Part shown: positions 7,375 to 15,279 of the stretch, piece by piece
Position numbering within the stretch: position 1 is the stretch's first letter
How the letters are laid out: every line of letters begins with the position of its first letter
Source of the DNA: Calditrichia bacterium
GTDB taxonomy: Bacteria > Calditrichota > Calditrichia > Calditrichales > Calditrichaceae
Assembly: GCA_027039465.1 (NCBI GenBank)
Contig: JALWEA010000402.1
Location: 1-29,929 of the forward strand
Reading direction: 5' to 3'
Length of the DNA: 29,929 nt
The notes under the pieces: generated by a model
Seen by the model: the letters and a program-made list of their open reading frames with translations, nothing else
The model's database searches: none
Told to the model about the DNA's origin: nothing
Made by a program: the position numbers and the translations under genes

Positions 7375-8100
7375 ATGCTGCCGCATTTGCCAAAAGAATG
7401 GGAAGATTTTCTTACTCCGTATTTTGATTTGCCGTCATTTTACGACCAATTGCAAAATTTTCTTGATGCGTTCGAAACAATCATTCCCGACCGGAAACAT
7501 ATTTTTCATGTCTTCGAAAAAATTCCACCTGCCAAGGTGTGCTGTGTTTTGTACGGAGAAGATCCGTATCCACGCTCAAGTTCGGCCAACGGTATTGCTT
7601 TTTGGGATGCGCAAATCACCGACTGGAACGATCGTACCGTGGGCAATTCCATGAAAAACATTCTAAAAGCATTGCTCGTTGCGCACGGTTTGGCAACCTA
7701 CAAAACGCCTATCAGTCAATGCAGGGAAATAGCCGTGCAGCACGGCATCAAAGGCCCGGGCGATCTGTTTCGCCACTGGCTGGTGCACGGTGTTTTATTG
7801 ATTAATGTTGCGCTCACTTTTAGTACTTTTAAAGATAAAAAACGTCATTTCGAATTTTGGCGTCCGTTTCATCGGGCTTTAATTCAGGCTCTGAATCATC
7901 GACGACCCAGTCCTTTTTACATTTTGTGGGGCAAAAAAGCGCAACAATGGCAAGCGCTCATCAAAGAAAACATTGACGACCCTTCGAAAATTTTAACTTA
8001 CGGCCATCCCACGTTTATTCACCAATTTCTAAAACCGGATCAACCCGAATATTCTCCATTCAAAGAAATCGAACAAAAAACCGGCTTTTCGTGGTTGTAA
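7375..8100 (+). CDS. divergent uracil-DNA glycosylase (family 1-like fold)
   Basis: 241 residues, start supported by AAGGAAAA upstream. The protein follows the layout of family 1 uracil-DNA glycosylase, which removes uracil from DNA for base-excision repair. The water-activating loop is GEDPYP at 61-66 (canonical GQDPYHG), with the catalytic Asp at 63 and the uracil-stacking Tyr at 65 kept. VLLINVALT at 140-148 matches the VLLLNTVLT segment, FYILWG at 181-186 matches the FLLWG strand, and GHPTFIH at 210-216 stands where HPSPLS carries the catalytic His and the intercalation loop. Gln-to-Glu in the first motif, Pro-Arg for His-Gly after it, and Thr for Ser in the HPS motif make it a divergent member, so substrate range may differ. 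It stands alone between Rho and a repeat block. Confidence 0.82.
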   Translation: MLPHLPKEWEDFLTPYFDLPSFYDQLQNFLDAFETIIPDRKHIFHVFEKIPPAKVCCVLYGEDPYPRSSSANGIAFWDAQITDWNDRTVGNSMKNILKALLVAHGLATYKTPISQCREIAVQHGIKGPGDLFRHWLVHGVLLINVALTFSTFKDKKRHFEFWRPFHRALIQALNHRRPSPFYILWGKKAQQWQALIKENIDDPSKILTYGHPTFIHQFLKPDQPEYSPFKEIEQKTGFSWL

Positions 8101-8106
8101 GGAAAT

Positions 8107-8250
8107 AAATGGGTTAAGGGTTAAAGGTTAAGGGTTAAGAGTGTAAGGGTGTAAGAGTTAAGGAGAATCGTTATCCGTTATTCGTATATTCGTTAATCGT
8201 AAAGGGCTGTCATTGCGATCCCGACGAAGTCGGGAGAAGCAATCCCTTCC
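8107..8250. repeat. composite intergenic repeat, part 1 (GGTTAAG run, ACGAATAACG unit, TGTCATTGCGA hairpin unit)
   Basis: Low-complexity GGTTAAGGGTTAA/GTGTAAG (8107-8162) is followed by CGTTATCC...CGTTAATCGT (8169-8200) and GGGCTGTCATTGCGATCCC (8204-8222) with a perfect CCCGAC-GAA-GTCGGG hairpin (8220-8234) and GAAGCAATCCC. The same three parts occur in inverse order and orientation at about 21800-22003, with the 112-base inverted-repeat unit on the far side in both places. Confidence 0.65.
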
Positions 8251-8285
8251 AAACCAGCAACGGACATAAGGGATTCTTCGTTCCG

Positions 8286-8441
8286 TCACAATCGCTCGGA
8301 AAACGGCCATAATCTTGCGCCTCAGCGGGCACAAAATCACTTCAATTCAACAATTCACCAAATGCCGCTGCAAACGTGGCACCCTTCCATGTTGAAAATC
8401 CCGAGCATCGGGACGATTCGCAGGGAAGGGAGGGGATGGGT
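8286..8441. repeat. direct repeat, copy A
   Basis: Begins TCACAATCGCTCGGAA, contains ACAAAATCACTTCAATTC, ACAATTCACCAAAT and GTGGCACCCTTCC, and ends AGGGAAGGGAGGGGATGGGT. It matches copy B at 8693-8829 along its length with small indels. The two copies flank the 112-base element at 8575-8686. Reading frames through it are repeat sequence, not genes. Confidence 0.7.
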
Positions 8442-8574
8442 CGCAAAACGGAATTCGCAAACCACTTCAATCGACCGAACAAAGAGTTTGCTCGCCGTTT
8501 CACTCCAACAATTACCACATAGCGGCACGTCCGTCCCTTGATACAAATTCTGACTTTGATCTTTGGTCGGTCGA

Positions 8575-8686
8575 TGTAAGGGCGAAGCATTTCCGACAAG
8601 ACACTACAAACTCAAAAAATTTATCGTTGTGCAACCCAGAACACCGATTATTCCTTTATTTGTTAGGGAAATGCTTCGCCCCTACA
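8575..8686 (+). repeat. 112-base inverted-repeat-ended element, copy 1
   Basis: Left end TGTAAGGGCGAAGCATTTCC, right end GGAAATGCTTCGCCCCTACA: near-perfect 20-base terminal inverted repeats. The interior (CTCAAAAAATTTATCGTTGTG, CAACCCAGAACA, TTCCTTTATTTGTTAG in order) aligns with copies at 15351-15462 (same orientation) and 21616-21726 (inverse). Upstream CGTCCGTCCCTTGATAC is also shared, so the mobile or amplified unit is larger than the inverted-repeat core. Confidence 0.8.
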
Positions 8687-8692
8687 AATCCA

Positions 8693-8829
8693 TCACAATC
8701 ACTCGGTAACCATCCGCGATCTTTCGCATCATTGGGTACAAAATCACTTCAATTTTACAATTCACCAAATCCCCGCTCCTAAAGTGGCACCCTTCCTTAC
8801 GATTCGTAGGGAAGGGAGGGGGGATGGGT
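8693..8829. repeat. direct repeat, copy B
   Basis: TCACAATCACTCGGTAACC through ACAAAATCACTTCAATTTT, GTGGCACCCTTCC and AGGGAAGGGAGGGGGGATGG. It is the second, shorter copy of the 8286-8441 sequence and ends about 10 bases before the stop codon of the giant gene at 8840. Confidence 0.7.
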
Positions 8830-8839
8830 TTAAAAAGCC

Positions 8840-11800
8840 CTACCCTCTCTCCTCCAAATCCTTCACCAATCCCGCGTACTTGCGCTCAATCTTAAATCCG
8901 AATCTGTAGAAATATTCCGGCCGGAAAAACCCGGTGGTCACATAACGAAACTTCCCGTCCTGCATGCGGCTGAAAAATTCACGCATCAACCCTTCGCTGA
9001 TCCCTTTGCGGCGATATTTACCGGTTACCACGATTTTTTCGATGTGCACCGTGCGCTCATCTAAAATGCGGTAAAACAAGCCGCCGATGACAAAACCGCG
9101 TTCCGATACGGCAATCAAATAACGATGCTCCGGTTTAAAGACCACCGGCAAATTGGCTTCCAAAAATATTTTGTGCAAGCGGGAAATCTCCTTGGGAGAA
9201 ATGGGCTTGCGCACGTGATAATGCGCGCCGTCGTAATCTTCCAAAGTGACCACCACATCGTTTTGCTGAATGCCGCTGCCGTGCGCGCTCAACCAACCGG
9301 CCGAAGCTTCCGGCTGCAAATGCGGGTAACTCAAACGGCTGAGAAAAAATTCTTCCCGCTCCGAAAGCTTGAACTTGTTACGTACTTCCGAAAAAAGTTT
9401 CAAGCGATCCTCGTACGTCAAATTGTTTTGCCGAACCAAACGCAGAATCTCCGTCAGTTTTTGCCGGACTTCGAGTTGCGAATCGCTAAAAATCGTATCC
9501 AGAAAATAGCGGATGCGCGTACCAGGATAACGATTTTCCAACTCCGTCAGCCGGTAGGTTTCGTAAAGCTCATTCAGGGTAAACAACTGCGCCGAAAAAT
9601 CCGCGCCTGCATTCAGTTCCGACCAGCGCTTAAAACGTTTTTCGGCAAAATACAAATTCTTGGGCGTAAAACCCTTTTCATCGATTTCCCGCAAATATTT
9701 CTGCAAATAATCCTGTAAATGAAAATGTTTCTCCCGCTTCCGCAGCTCAATCAACAGTTCTTGCAAACGCGCTGTGCCCTTTTCCTCGCCGAGCGCATCC
9801 AAAATTCCGTTAAAAATAAAAAACCACTTATCCGAATGCTTGATAAACGGGTAGGCATGCTCCAAAGGCTTGACAAACTGCGCCATGAAATTCAGAATCA
9901 ACGAAGACAACCCTCTGGATTTCTTGCGCTTGCGAATGGAAAAAATGCGCACGCCGCTTAAATAATCATGAGGAGGGATCATAATATTGTCCGGCGAAAT
10001 ATCACTGATTTCCAACCGATAGCCGGTGCGCCGCCAAAAGCTGACGTAGGCCGAAATTCCCGTCCAAATGAACATGGGCCACAGGTAATGCAGCCTCTGA
10101 CGCGTTTCCTCCGTATCGCGGCGCATCATTTTGCCGAAGTAGCGCCGCAGCGAGTCGCCAGGAATGTATTCTTCCGTCCACAAATTGAATTCTTTCCAAA
10201 AACCGCCGAACTCCTCCACCAGCTTCATGCCCCCTGCCGGTGCGCAGGCATGGATCAGCCAATCCATTTCTTCTTTCAGCAAACGCGTGGCCTTGTTGCG
10301 CTCCAGATTGATCACAAAATCGAATCCGCCCTGAAAACGGGTTTGCACCGAAACGCGGTAAACGGTGTGATCCGCCTCCTGATGCAACTGACTGATCCAC
10401 ACGCCGCCCGGCGGAATATCGTACAGCCCCACCAACAGTCCGCCGCCCAACAAAAACAAGGCTTCCCGAATAATCGGTTTGGATGACAAAGCATTCAACA
10501 GAAAGGCGCGATCCCGCTCGGAAATGGCTTCATCGAAAATCATCACGTCCTGCCAACGGTATTCCTTGCCCGTTTCCATGTCAATGGAAATTTGCTGGTT
10601 CTGGCCGATCCATTTACGGAATCCGGCCAGTAATTTACGCCGCGATTTAGCCGCGCTGCGCGCCAACGCTTTGCAGTCCTTGCGCAATTGATATCGAACC
10701 AACCATTGCCGCACCTCTTTGTAATGGCTGGGATGTTCAATACCGATTTGAGCCAAAAGATCGAACAATACCGGCACCACCGTTTCCTTTTCGGCCGCCT
10801 CCGTCGTAAGCCCGGCAATGCGCCCACGAATCAGCTCAAACACGGCTTTTAAAACTTCCGCATCCCCGGCCAGCTCTCGGGCAATTTCGGCAATGATTTC
10901 ACTATTCAGAAAGTCATCCTCGGCCTGCAAAAAGCGTTCGAAAAATTCCTTAAAAGCCGCGCCTTTGAACACCTGCAATCCCAAACGGAATTGTTGTCGC
11001 AAATTGTAAATGCCCGTACTGAAAGCCGGATTGCGGATGATTTCTTTGACCAAATTGCGGAACGGTTGGCGGGAATCGCTCAAAAACAGTTTGAAATAAT
11101 CCACCGCAAGATCGGCAAAACGAGGTTCGTTGCTTTGTAAAAGCAGCAATCCCAGATGCAATCCTTTTAGCGTTAGCTCCTTTTGCCCGATCATTTGCCG
11201 CACTTCATCCGCCGTTTCCACGGAAACGGGAATCGCCGCCACGCTGCCCGTAAAATGCACATTCGCATCCGGTTGATCGAGCCGGTACCATTGGAACACC
11301 TGTTCGGCGCTAAAATCGATCAACTCCTGATTGCCCAGCCAGTACAACGGATTGGAAAGCAAAACCTGCAAATCAATGACCGACGTTTTAAAGGCGTAAC
11401 GGTAACGCCCGATGCGCACCAGCTTTTCGGCCTCGTAAGTCATCGGCAAGGTCAGATGCTCTTTTTCAATAATCAGTCCCTGCTCCGAAATGCGCACATC
11501 CTGCGTTAAATAGCCCCGTTCGCGCAAAAACCAATTGGGCAGACGAACCGTCATTTGGTGCCATGGAAATTCCACAAAGCTGCGCTTGTACATGCTCTCG
11601 ATTAAATCCGAAAAATTCTTTTCGATCACCTTACGTTTGTAGGTTCCTTTTGGCGTCAGCTCGCCGAACTCCGCCGAAAAAGGCCGATCCGTAATGCGGA
11701 AATCCACGATGCGTTCAAAAGGCGCCAAAAAATTGTTCACCGTAACCACCACCGAAGTAAACAAATCGTGCAGTTCCAGGCGGTTCATTTTTTTCAAAGG

Positions 11801-13606
11801 ATTGTTTTCGCCTTCGAAATCGGGATAAAGCAAAACCGTGTTAAACGGACGGTTGTCGCCGATTAAAAAAGCCTGCTTGACGTAATCGAAATCGTAAAAG
11901 AATTTTTCGATGCGCTGCGGTGCAATGGTTTCGCCGCGGATGTTTTTGTAAATCTCTTTCTTGCGGTCAATAATCTCCAAATAACCGTTGTCCAGATAGC
12001 GCATGATGTCCCCGGTGGGCAGCCAACCGTCTTTGGTAAAGGCGCTCTCTTTTTGCCCGAAGTAACCTGTCATCACGTACGGCCCCCGGATGAGCAGCTC
12101 GCCGTCTTCCGCCAGTTTAACTTCGATGCCGGGCAATGGTTTACCCAATGCGTTTTCCACGTAGTGCCCTGGTACGGTCATGGTAATGCCGCCCGTAGCC
12201 TCCGTCATGCCGAATCCGCTAAGGAGTTCCACGCCGTAACGCTGAAAAAATCGAAATACCGCCGGGTCAAGGTAACCCGCCGCCGAAAGGCCCCAGCGCA
12301 ATTGACCTCCGGTGGCGTTTTGCACGGCCGCCTGAATTTGCCTTTCGTCATCGGCCACAATATCCACACGGGCGCTGATGTAATCGTACAATTGTTGCCA
12401 TTTTTTGGGAATACTGATAAAAACGGTGGGTTTAACCAACTGCATGTCGCGCACCATGGTTTCCACCGCCGGATTTTCCATGAAATAATATTCGGCGCCC
12501 CAAAACAGCGAACCCGTCATTTCCAGATAGCGACCGAACGTGTGGTACAGCGGCAAATAGGCCAAAAACCGATCATCCGGCCCGATCTCCGGTAAAGCCA
12601 ACGCGCGGCAAAAGCGTTTGTAGATAATATTCAATTGCGAAAACATGATGCCTTTGGGTTCGCCGGTCGTGCCCGAAGTGTACATGACGGTCGCCAAATC
12701 ATCAACCCGCATTTGCGCCCGACGTTTGGCCAATGCGTCGTCGCTCACATCCAAACCGTAGCGCAGCAAATCGTTCAGGCTCAGCACATCCTTCTCCTGC
12801 GGCGGTTCGTTAATCATGATCACCTTTTCCACGCTCTCCAACTGCCGCCGCACCTCATTCACCCGCATCAGGTGCTTTTGCCGCCCCACCAGCAAAACCC
12901 TGGCCTGCGTTTGGTTCAAAATAAAAGCAATCTGCGACGAAACCGAATTGGCCGGAATCATCACATTAACAATGCCGCTGCTCAGACACGCCAAATCCAG
13001 CAAGGCCATTTGCGGACTGTTATCGCTCAAAAAAGCCACCGCCGGTTTGTCCTTCGGATGCCGCCCGATCAGCGCCATCAGGCCTCTGGCAAACTGATCC
13101 GCCTGCTCCCGCGCCTCGGCGAAAGTGTAATGCGCAACCTGCGGCCCCTGAATTTGCCCCAACCAATTCCGGTCGCCGTAAAGCGCAGCGCGCAAACGCA
13201 GCAACACGCCAACCGTAAAACGACTGTGCCGGATTAACCGCAAAATCAGCGATTCGTAAGGTTTTGTTTCTTTTAGGCGAATTAAAAACTCGGGCAGTCT
13301 CAATAGTTCCAGATAATAATGGATGAGCGGCGCCACTTCCCCATTTGTCGTCAGTTCGGGCAAGCGCAGCCCGAAGTTCCGAAAAACGTTCAACTTTACC
13401 AGTGCGGCGACGGGACGCGCCAACGAAGCGTCGAACAACGTTTTGAAAATCCGTACCCATTCACCGGCCTGCCCCACATCTTCCGCCCGCTCAAAGGCCT
13501 GGCTTAGCAGATCTTCAAATTCTGCCGTTAACCGTTGCAAACCTTGTGCATCAAACGATTCTTCACCGGCAGCCACCTTTTGCCGGAACGCCTCAAGAGG
13601 ATTCAT
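8840..13606 (-). CDS. 1588-residue multidomain protein: AMP-forming acyl ligase + helical region + degenerate kinase-like region + GNAT acyltransferase
   Basis: Residues 1-150 are helical and unassigned. Residues about 160-670 form an ANL-superfamily acyl-activating domain close to long-chain acyl-CoA synthetases: P-loop VMYTSGTTGEPKG 307-319, YLPLYHTFGR 350-359, GFGMTEATG 464-472, TGDIMRY 531-537, DRKKEIYKNIRGE 547-559, and PKGTYKRK with the catalytic-type Lys near 659. About 680-1020 is helix-rich. About 1030-1230 resembles a kinase/phosphotransferase fold: hinge-like EEYIPGDSL 1145-1153 and SDISPDNIMI 1201-1210 in place of HGDLHPGNIL, but no DFG-like Asp follows, so it may be inactive. A GNAT domain fills about 1455-1588, with the acyl-CoA loop VVTGKYRRKGISEG at 1526-1539. 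No signal peptide or clear TM segment: cytoplasmic. Expected chemistry is ATP-dependent acyl activation coupled to transfer onto an amine or protein; substrates are unknown. GGGAAG precedes the ATG. Single-gene unit. Confidence 0.85.
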   Translation of the reverse strand: MNPLEAFRQKVAAGEESFDAQGLQRLTAEFEDLLSQAFERAEDVGQAGEWVRIFKTLFDASLARPVAALVKLNVFRNFGLRLPELTTNGEVAPLIHYYLELLRLPEFLIRLKETKPYESLILRLIRHSRFTVGVLLRLRAALYGDRNWLGQIQGPQVAHYTFAEAREQADQFARGLMALIGRHPKDKPAVAFLSDNSPQMALLDLACLSSGIVNVMIPANSVSSQIAFILNQTQARVLLVGRQKHLMRVNEVRRQLESVEKVIMINEPPQEKDVLSLNDLLRYGLDVSDDALAKRRAQMRVDDLATVMYTSGTTGEPKGIMFSQLNIIYKRFCRALALPEIGPDDRFLAYLPLYHTFGRYLEMTGSLFWGAEYYFMENPAVETMVRDMQLVKPTVFISIPKKWQQLYDYISARVDIVADDERQIQAAVQNATGGQLRWGLSAAGYLDPAVFRFFQRYGVELLSGFGMTEATGGITMTVPGHYVENALGKPLPGIEVKLAEDGELLIRGPYVMTGYFGQKESAFTKDGWLPTGDIMRYLDNGYLEIIDRKKEIYKNIRGETIAPQRIEKFFYDFDYVKQAFLIGDNRPFNTVLLYPDFEGENNPLKKMNRLELHDLFTSVVVTVNNFLAPFERIVDFRITDRPFSAEFGELTPKGTYKRKVIEKNFSDLIESMYKRSFVEFPWHQMTVRLPNWFLRERGYLTQDVRISEQGLIIEKEHLTLPMTYEAEKLVRIGRYRYAFKTSVIDLQVLLSNPLYWLGNQELIDFSAEQVFQWYRLDQPDANVHFTGSVAAIPVSVETADEVRQMIGQKELTLKGLHLGLLLLQSNEPRFADLAVDYFKLFLSDSRQPFRNLVKEIIRNPAFSTGIYNLRQQFRLGLQVFKGAAFKEFFERFLQAEDDFLNSEIIAEIARELAGDAEVLKAVFELIRGRIAGLTTEAAEKETVVPVLFDLLAQIGIEHPSHYKEVRQWLVRYQLRKDCKALARSAAKSRRKLLAGFRKWIGQNQQISIDMETGKEYRWQDVMIFDEAISERDRAFLLNALSSKPIIREALFLLGGGLLVGLYDIPPGGVWISQLHQEADHTVYRVSVQTRFQGGFDFVINLERNKATRLLKEEMDWLIHACAPAGGMKLVEEFGGFWKEFNLWTEEYIPGDSLRRYFGKMMRRDTEETRQRLHYLWPMFIWTGISAYVSFWRRTGYRLEISDISPDNIMIPPHDYLSGVRIFSIRKRKKSRGLSSLILNFMAQFVKPLEHAYPFIKHSDKWFFIFNGILDALGEEKGTARLQELLIELRKREKHFHLQDYLQKYLREIDEKGFTPKNLYFAEKRFKRWSELNAGADFSAQLFTLNELYETYRLTELENRYPGTRIRYFLDTIFSDSQLEVRQKLTEILRLVRQNNLTYEDRLKLFSEVRNKFKLSEREEFFLSRLSYPHLQPEASAGWLSAHGSGIQQNDVVVTLEDYDGAHYHVRKPISPKEISRLHKIFLEANLPVVFKPEHRYLIAVSERGFVIGGLFYRILDERTVHIEKIVVTGKYRRKGISEGLMREFFSRMQDGKFRYVTTGFFRPEYFYRFGFKIERKYAGLVKDLEERG

Positions 13607-13674
13607 ACCTGACTTCCCTATTATTCAACCAAACGTGATTTTTTAATGTTGTTTTGTTTCCTGATAAAATAGGC

Positions 13675-13707
13675 AAAAAAGCCCGAATAGCCAAACGCTA
13701 TCCGAGC
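13675..13707 (-). terminator. intrinsic terminator-like hairpin in the leader of the giant gene (possible attenuator)
   Basis: Read on the minus strand: GCTCGGATAGC-GTTTG-GCTATTCGGGC followed by TTTTTT (13680-13675). All 11 stem positions pair if two G-U pairs are allowed. It lies about 70 bases upstream of the ATG at 13606, on the same strand and downstream of a promoter-like sequence, so it would stop or attenuate transcription before the gene. A second small hairpin GGTAA-TATTT-TTACC precedes it (13737-13723). Confidence 0.6.
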
Positions 13708-13767
13708 TTGCAAAATTTCCGAGGTAAAAATATTACCCGTAAATGGAACAATACCTTGCTTTTTTTA

Positions 13768-13795
13768 ATAATAGATTTCAAAGCAAAACTTGCAA
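13768..13795 (-). promoter_or_regulatory. sigma70-like promoter upstream of the giant gene
   Basis: On the minus strand TTGCAA (13795-13790), 16-base spacer, TATTAT (13773-13768). The predicted transcript starts near 13761 and runs through the terminator-like hairpin at 13707-13675 before reaching the coding sequence at 13606. Confidence 0.4.
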
Positions 13796-13808
13796 AAGGT
13801 TTCAGCCA

Positions 13809-13836
13809 TTGATTTTAGAAATAGTGCTTTTTAAAT
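13809..13836 (+). promoter_or_regulatory. possible promoter of the small-gene pair
   Basis: TTGATT (13809-13814), 16-base spacer, TTAAAT (13831-13836), followed directly by the palindrome GTTACGTAAC (13838-13847), which could be an operator. The first small gene starts at 13881. The match is modest. Confidence 0.25.
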
Positions 13837-13880
13837 TGTTACGTAACTTGGATTACAAACAAAATTAATGAGATACCGGT

Positions 13881-14048
13881 TTGGCTAGCCAAAATCACAC
13901 ATCTAAAGGCTATGAGAAACTTGCCGAAATCCTAAGCAATACGGTAGATGTTTTTCTTACTCTGAGTGCATTTCTGATTGGAATTTGGTTTTTTAAAATG
14001 TCCGTAAATGCCAGCGATATCTCCGAACGTTTAATGAAAAAGGAGTAA
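13881..14048 (+). CDS. small single-TM protein, 55 residues, TTG start
   Basis: Unrecognised. The frame opens after a TGA at 13869-13871 and contains no ATG before an internal one at codon 40, so the only plausible start is TTG at 13881 with a weak GAG upstream. Translation: MASQNHTSKGYEKLAEILSN, then TVDVFLTLSAFLIGIWFF (one hydrophobic TM segment at about 21-38), then KMSVNASDISERLMKKE. Support that it is real: a classic short hydrophobic-core composition, and its last codons (AAAAAGGAGTAA) provide the Shine-Dalgarno for the next gene 6 bases downstream, so the two are probably translationally coupled. Function is unknown; small membrane protein of about 6 kDa. Confidence 0.5.
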   Translation: MASQNHTSKGYEKLAEILSNTVDVFLTLSAFLIGIWFFKMSVNASDISERLMKKE

Positions 14049-14054
14049 ATAGTA

Positions 14055-14394
14055 ATGTTAGAACTTTCATGGAGCACGGCTTTCAGCCTATTCTTAGTGC
14101 TGTTCGGCGTACCTATTGGAATTTTGATAAATAATCATCTAATCCGTGTTTCCAAAGAATTGGAAAATGATTCGAAAAACAATGCGCAACATGACCATAC
14201 GTCAGAAATGACAAATAAAGTTTCAAATGAAATAGAAGCCTTAGCCTTATCAATAAGAAAAAGAGAATCGGAATCCAAAATAAATGACATTCATGCTGCA
14301 ATATTTGGAATCCGTCATTCAAGACCCATTAGATCCAGAAAAAGTCGGAGAGCACATACATAAAAAATCTTTTTTATCCCCAATAGCCATCTAA
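14055..14394 (+). pseudogene. small membrane-anchored protein with probable +1 frameshift near its 3' end
   Basis: ATG at 14055, preceded by AAGGAG with 9-base spacing. The N-terminus is one TM segment (STAFSLFLVLFGVPIGILI, about 7-25), then a polar, Glu/Lys/Ser-rich region likely to form a coiled coil. As it stands the frame ends at 14363 (102 residues) with an unnatural basic tail (IRHSRPIRSRKSRRAHT). From about 14293 the +1 frame instead reads LQYLESVIQDPLDPEKVGEH and continues to a TAA at 14392-14394, giving a far more protein-like end. A TAA in the +1 frame at 14281 places the shift between 14284 and about 14300. This may be a real mutation, a sequencing error or programmed shifting. Family not recognised. 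Confidence 0.5.
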
Positions 14395-14430
14395 CCAATC
14401 TTCGATGATCACACAATGCTTACGAGCCAA

Positions 14431-15279
14431 TCATATCCCCGTTTTCACCGGCATTAAACTTTTCGAGAAAAAGAATTCTTTCTCCTTCAGTACAATAAAA
14501 ACGGCAAAGCCGAGCAGCAACATTGTTTGGATAACTTTACTGTCGGGATGCGTGGCAAAAATTTCGTTGAAAAATCCGGCCGTGATATGAAAGACAATGG
14601 CAACCGAAATATTACGCCCCGTTTTGTAATAGAGCCAATTCATGATGATGACAAAAGGGAAAATACTGACCAAAAAATTCACACTGTGAATCCAACCCGT
14701 CTGCACAAGATTGCTCTGGTAATAATCTTTAATAAACGAAAGCGGAATATGCCAGACGCCCCAAAATAAAGCAAATATTATTGACGTAGCGAACAAATTG
14801 AATTTGTTGCGCAGACAATCCGTGCCGTAGGTATGCCATGCCAACTCTTCGATAAGCGGAGCAATGATCAGTAAAAACCAAACCGGAAAAACGCCCGAGC
14901 TAAAACTGTAATGCCCGGTAATGACGAACTGCGCAGCGCTGTAACCGAAAAGCAACGAGATAGCCTGCGCCAGCAAAATGCTGCCCAACATCAAAAAAAC
15001 CGTTAAAAACAAATAAAGCGGTTTAATGGATTTGAAATTGAAGAATCGAACCAGTAAATCATTTTTCAAATCGGTATCTTTGCGCATCAGCCAAAAAGCG
15101 ACAATCATTGGCGCCATTAAACCGATAAATCCCAGGCCGCTGGCCCATTCCGTATTGGATTTATCCGCCGGAGTCAAATGACTGAGATAAGCGGCCATAG
15201 CCCAAAAAGACCAGGGAAGCAGCGTAGCCAAAGTGTAAAACAGGAGAGGGTGTTTGTAGGCCTTAACTTGGTTACTGAT
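14431..15279 (-). CDS. CPBP-family intramembrane metalloprotease (CAAX protease/Abi-like, pfam02517)
   Basis: Polytopic membrane protein. Motifs, numbered from the TTG at 15231: EELAWHTYG at 128-136 (canonical EExxxR; the Arg is His here), FWGVWHIPL at 156-164, and VFHITAGFFN at 213-222 (third His motif; HxxxN is not exact). Members are Glu/His-dependent intramembrane proteases, including CAAX prenyl endopeptidases and bacteriocin-immunity proteins. Start: the first standard start in frame is TTG 15231, without a ribosome binding site. The frame continues upstream with ISNQVKAYKHPLLFYT, which matches the usual HPLLFF-type family N-terminus, and an ideal AAGGAG (15291-15286) sits 6 bases before an ATC codon at 15279. 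I therefore extend the gene to 15279; an ATC start is rare, so a mutated ATG is the alternative. It is convergent with the small-gene pair. Confidence 0.8.
   Translation of the reverse strand: MSNQVKAYKHPLLFYTLATLLPWSFWAMAAYLSHLTPADKSNTEWASGLGFIGLMAPMIVAFWLMRKDTDLKNDLLVRFFNFKSIKPLYLFLTVFLMLGSILLAQAISLLFGYSAAQFVITGHYSFSSGVFPVWFLLIIAPLIEELAWHTYGTDCLRNKFNLFATSIIFALFWGVWHIPLSFIKDYYQSNLVQTGWIHSVNFLVSIFPFVIIMNWLYYKTGRNISVAIVFHITAGFFNEIFATHPDSKVIQTMLLLGFAVFIVLKEKEFFFSKSLMPVKTGI

Noticed and set aside
8158..8599. Short minus-strand open frames downstream of the glycosylase gene
   Set aside because: They translate the repeat block; parts of the same peptides appear wherever the repeats recur, such as 21673-21903.
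8107..8686. CRISPR array
   Set aside because: Repeats are unevenly spaced, of different lengths and in different orientations, without regular unique spacers or cas genes.
9125..9718. 197-codon plus-strand open frame opposite the giant gene's C-terminal part
   Set aside because: Antisense shadow of a well-supported coding sequence, with no recognisable motif.
12635..13237. 200-codon plus-strand open frame opposite the giant gene
   Set aside because: It is antisense to the AMP-binding domain, is rich in His/Gln/Arg from reversed codons, has no domain features and no ribosome binding site.
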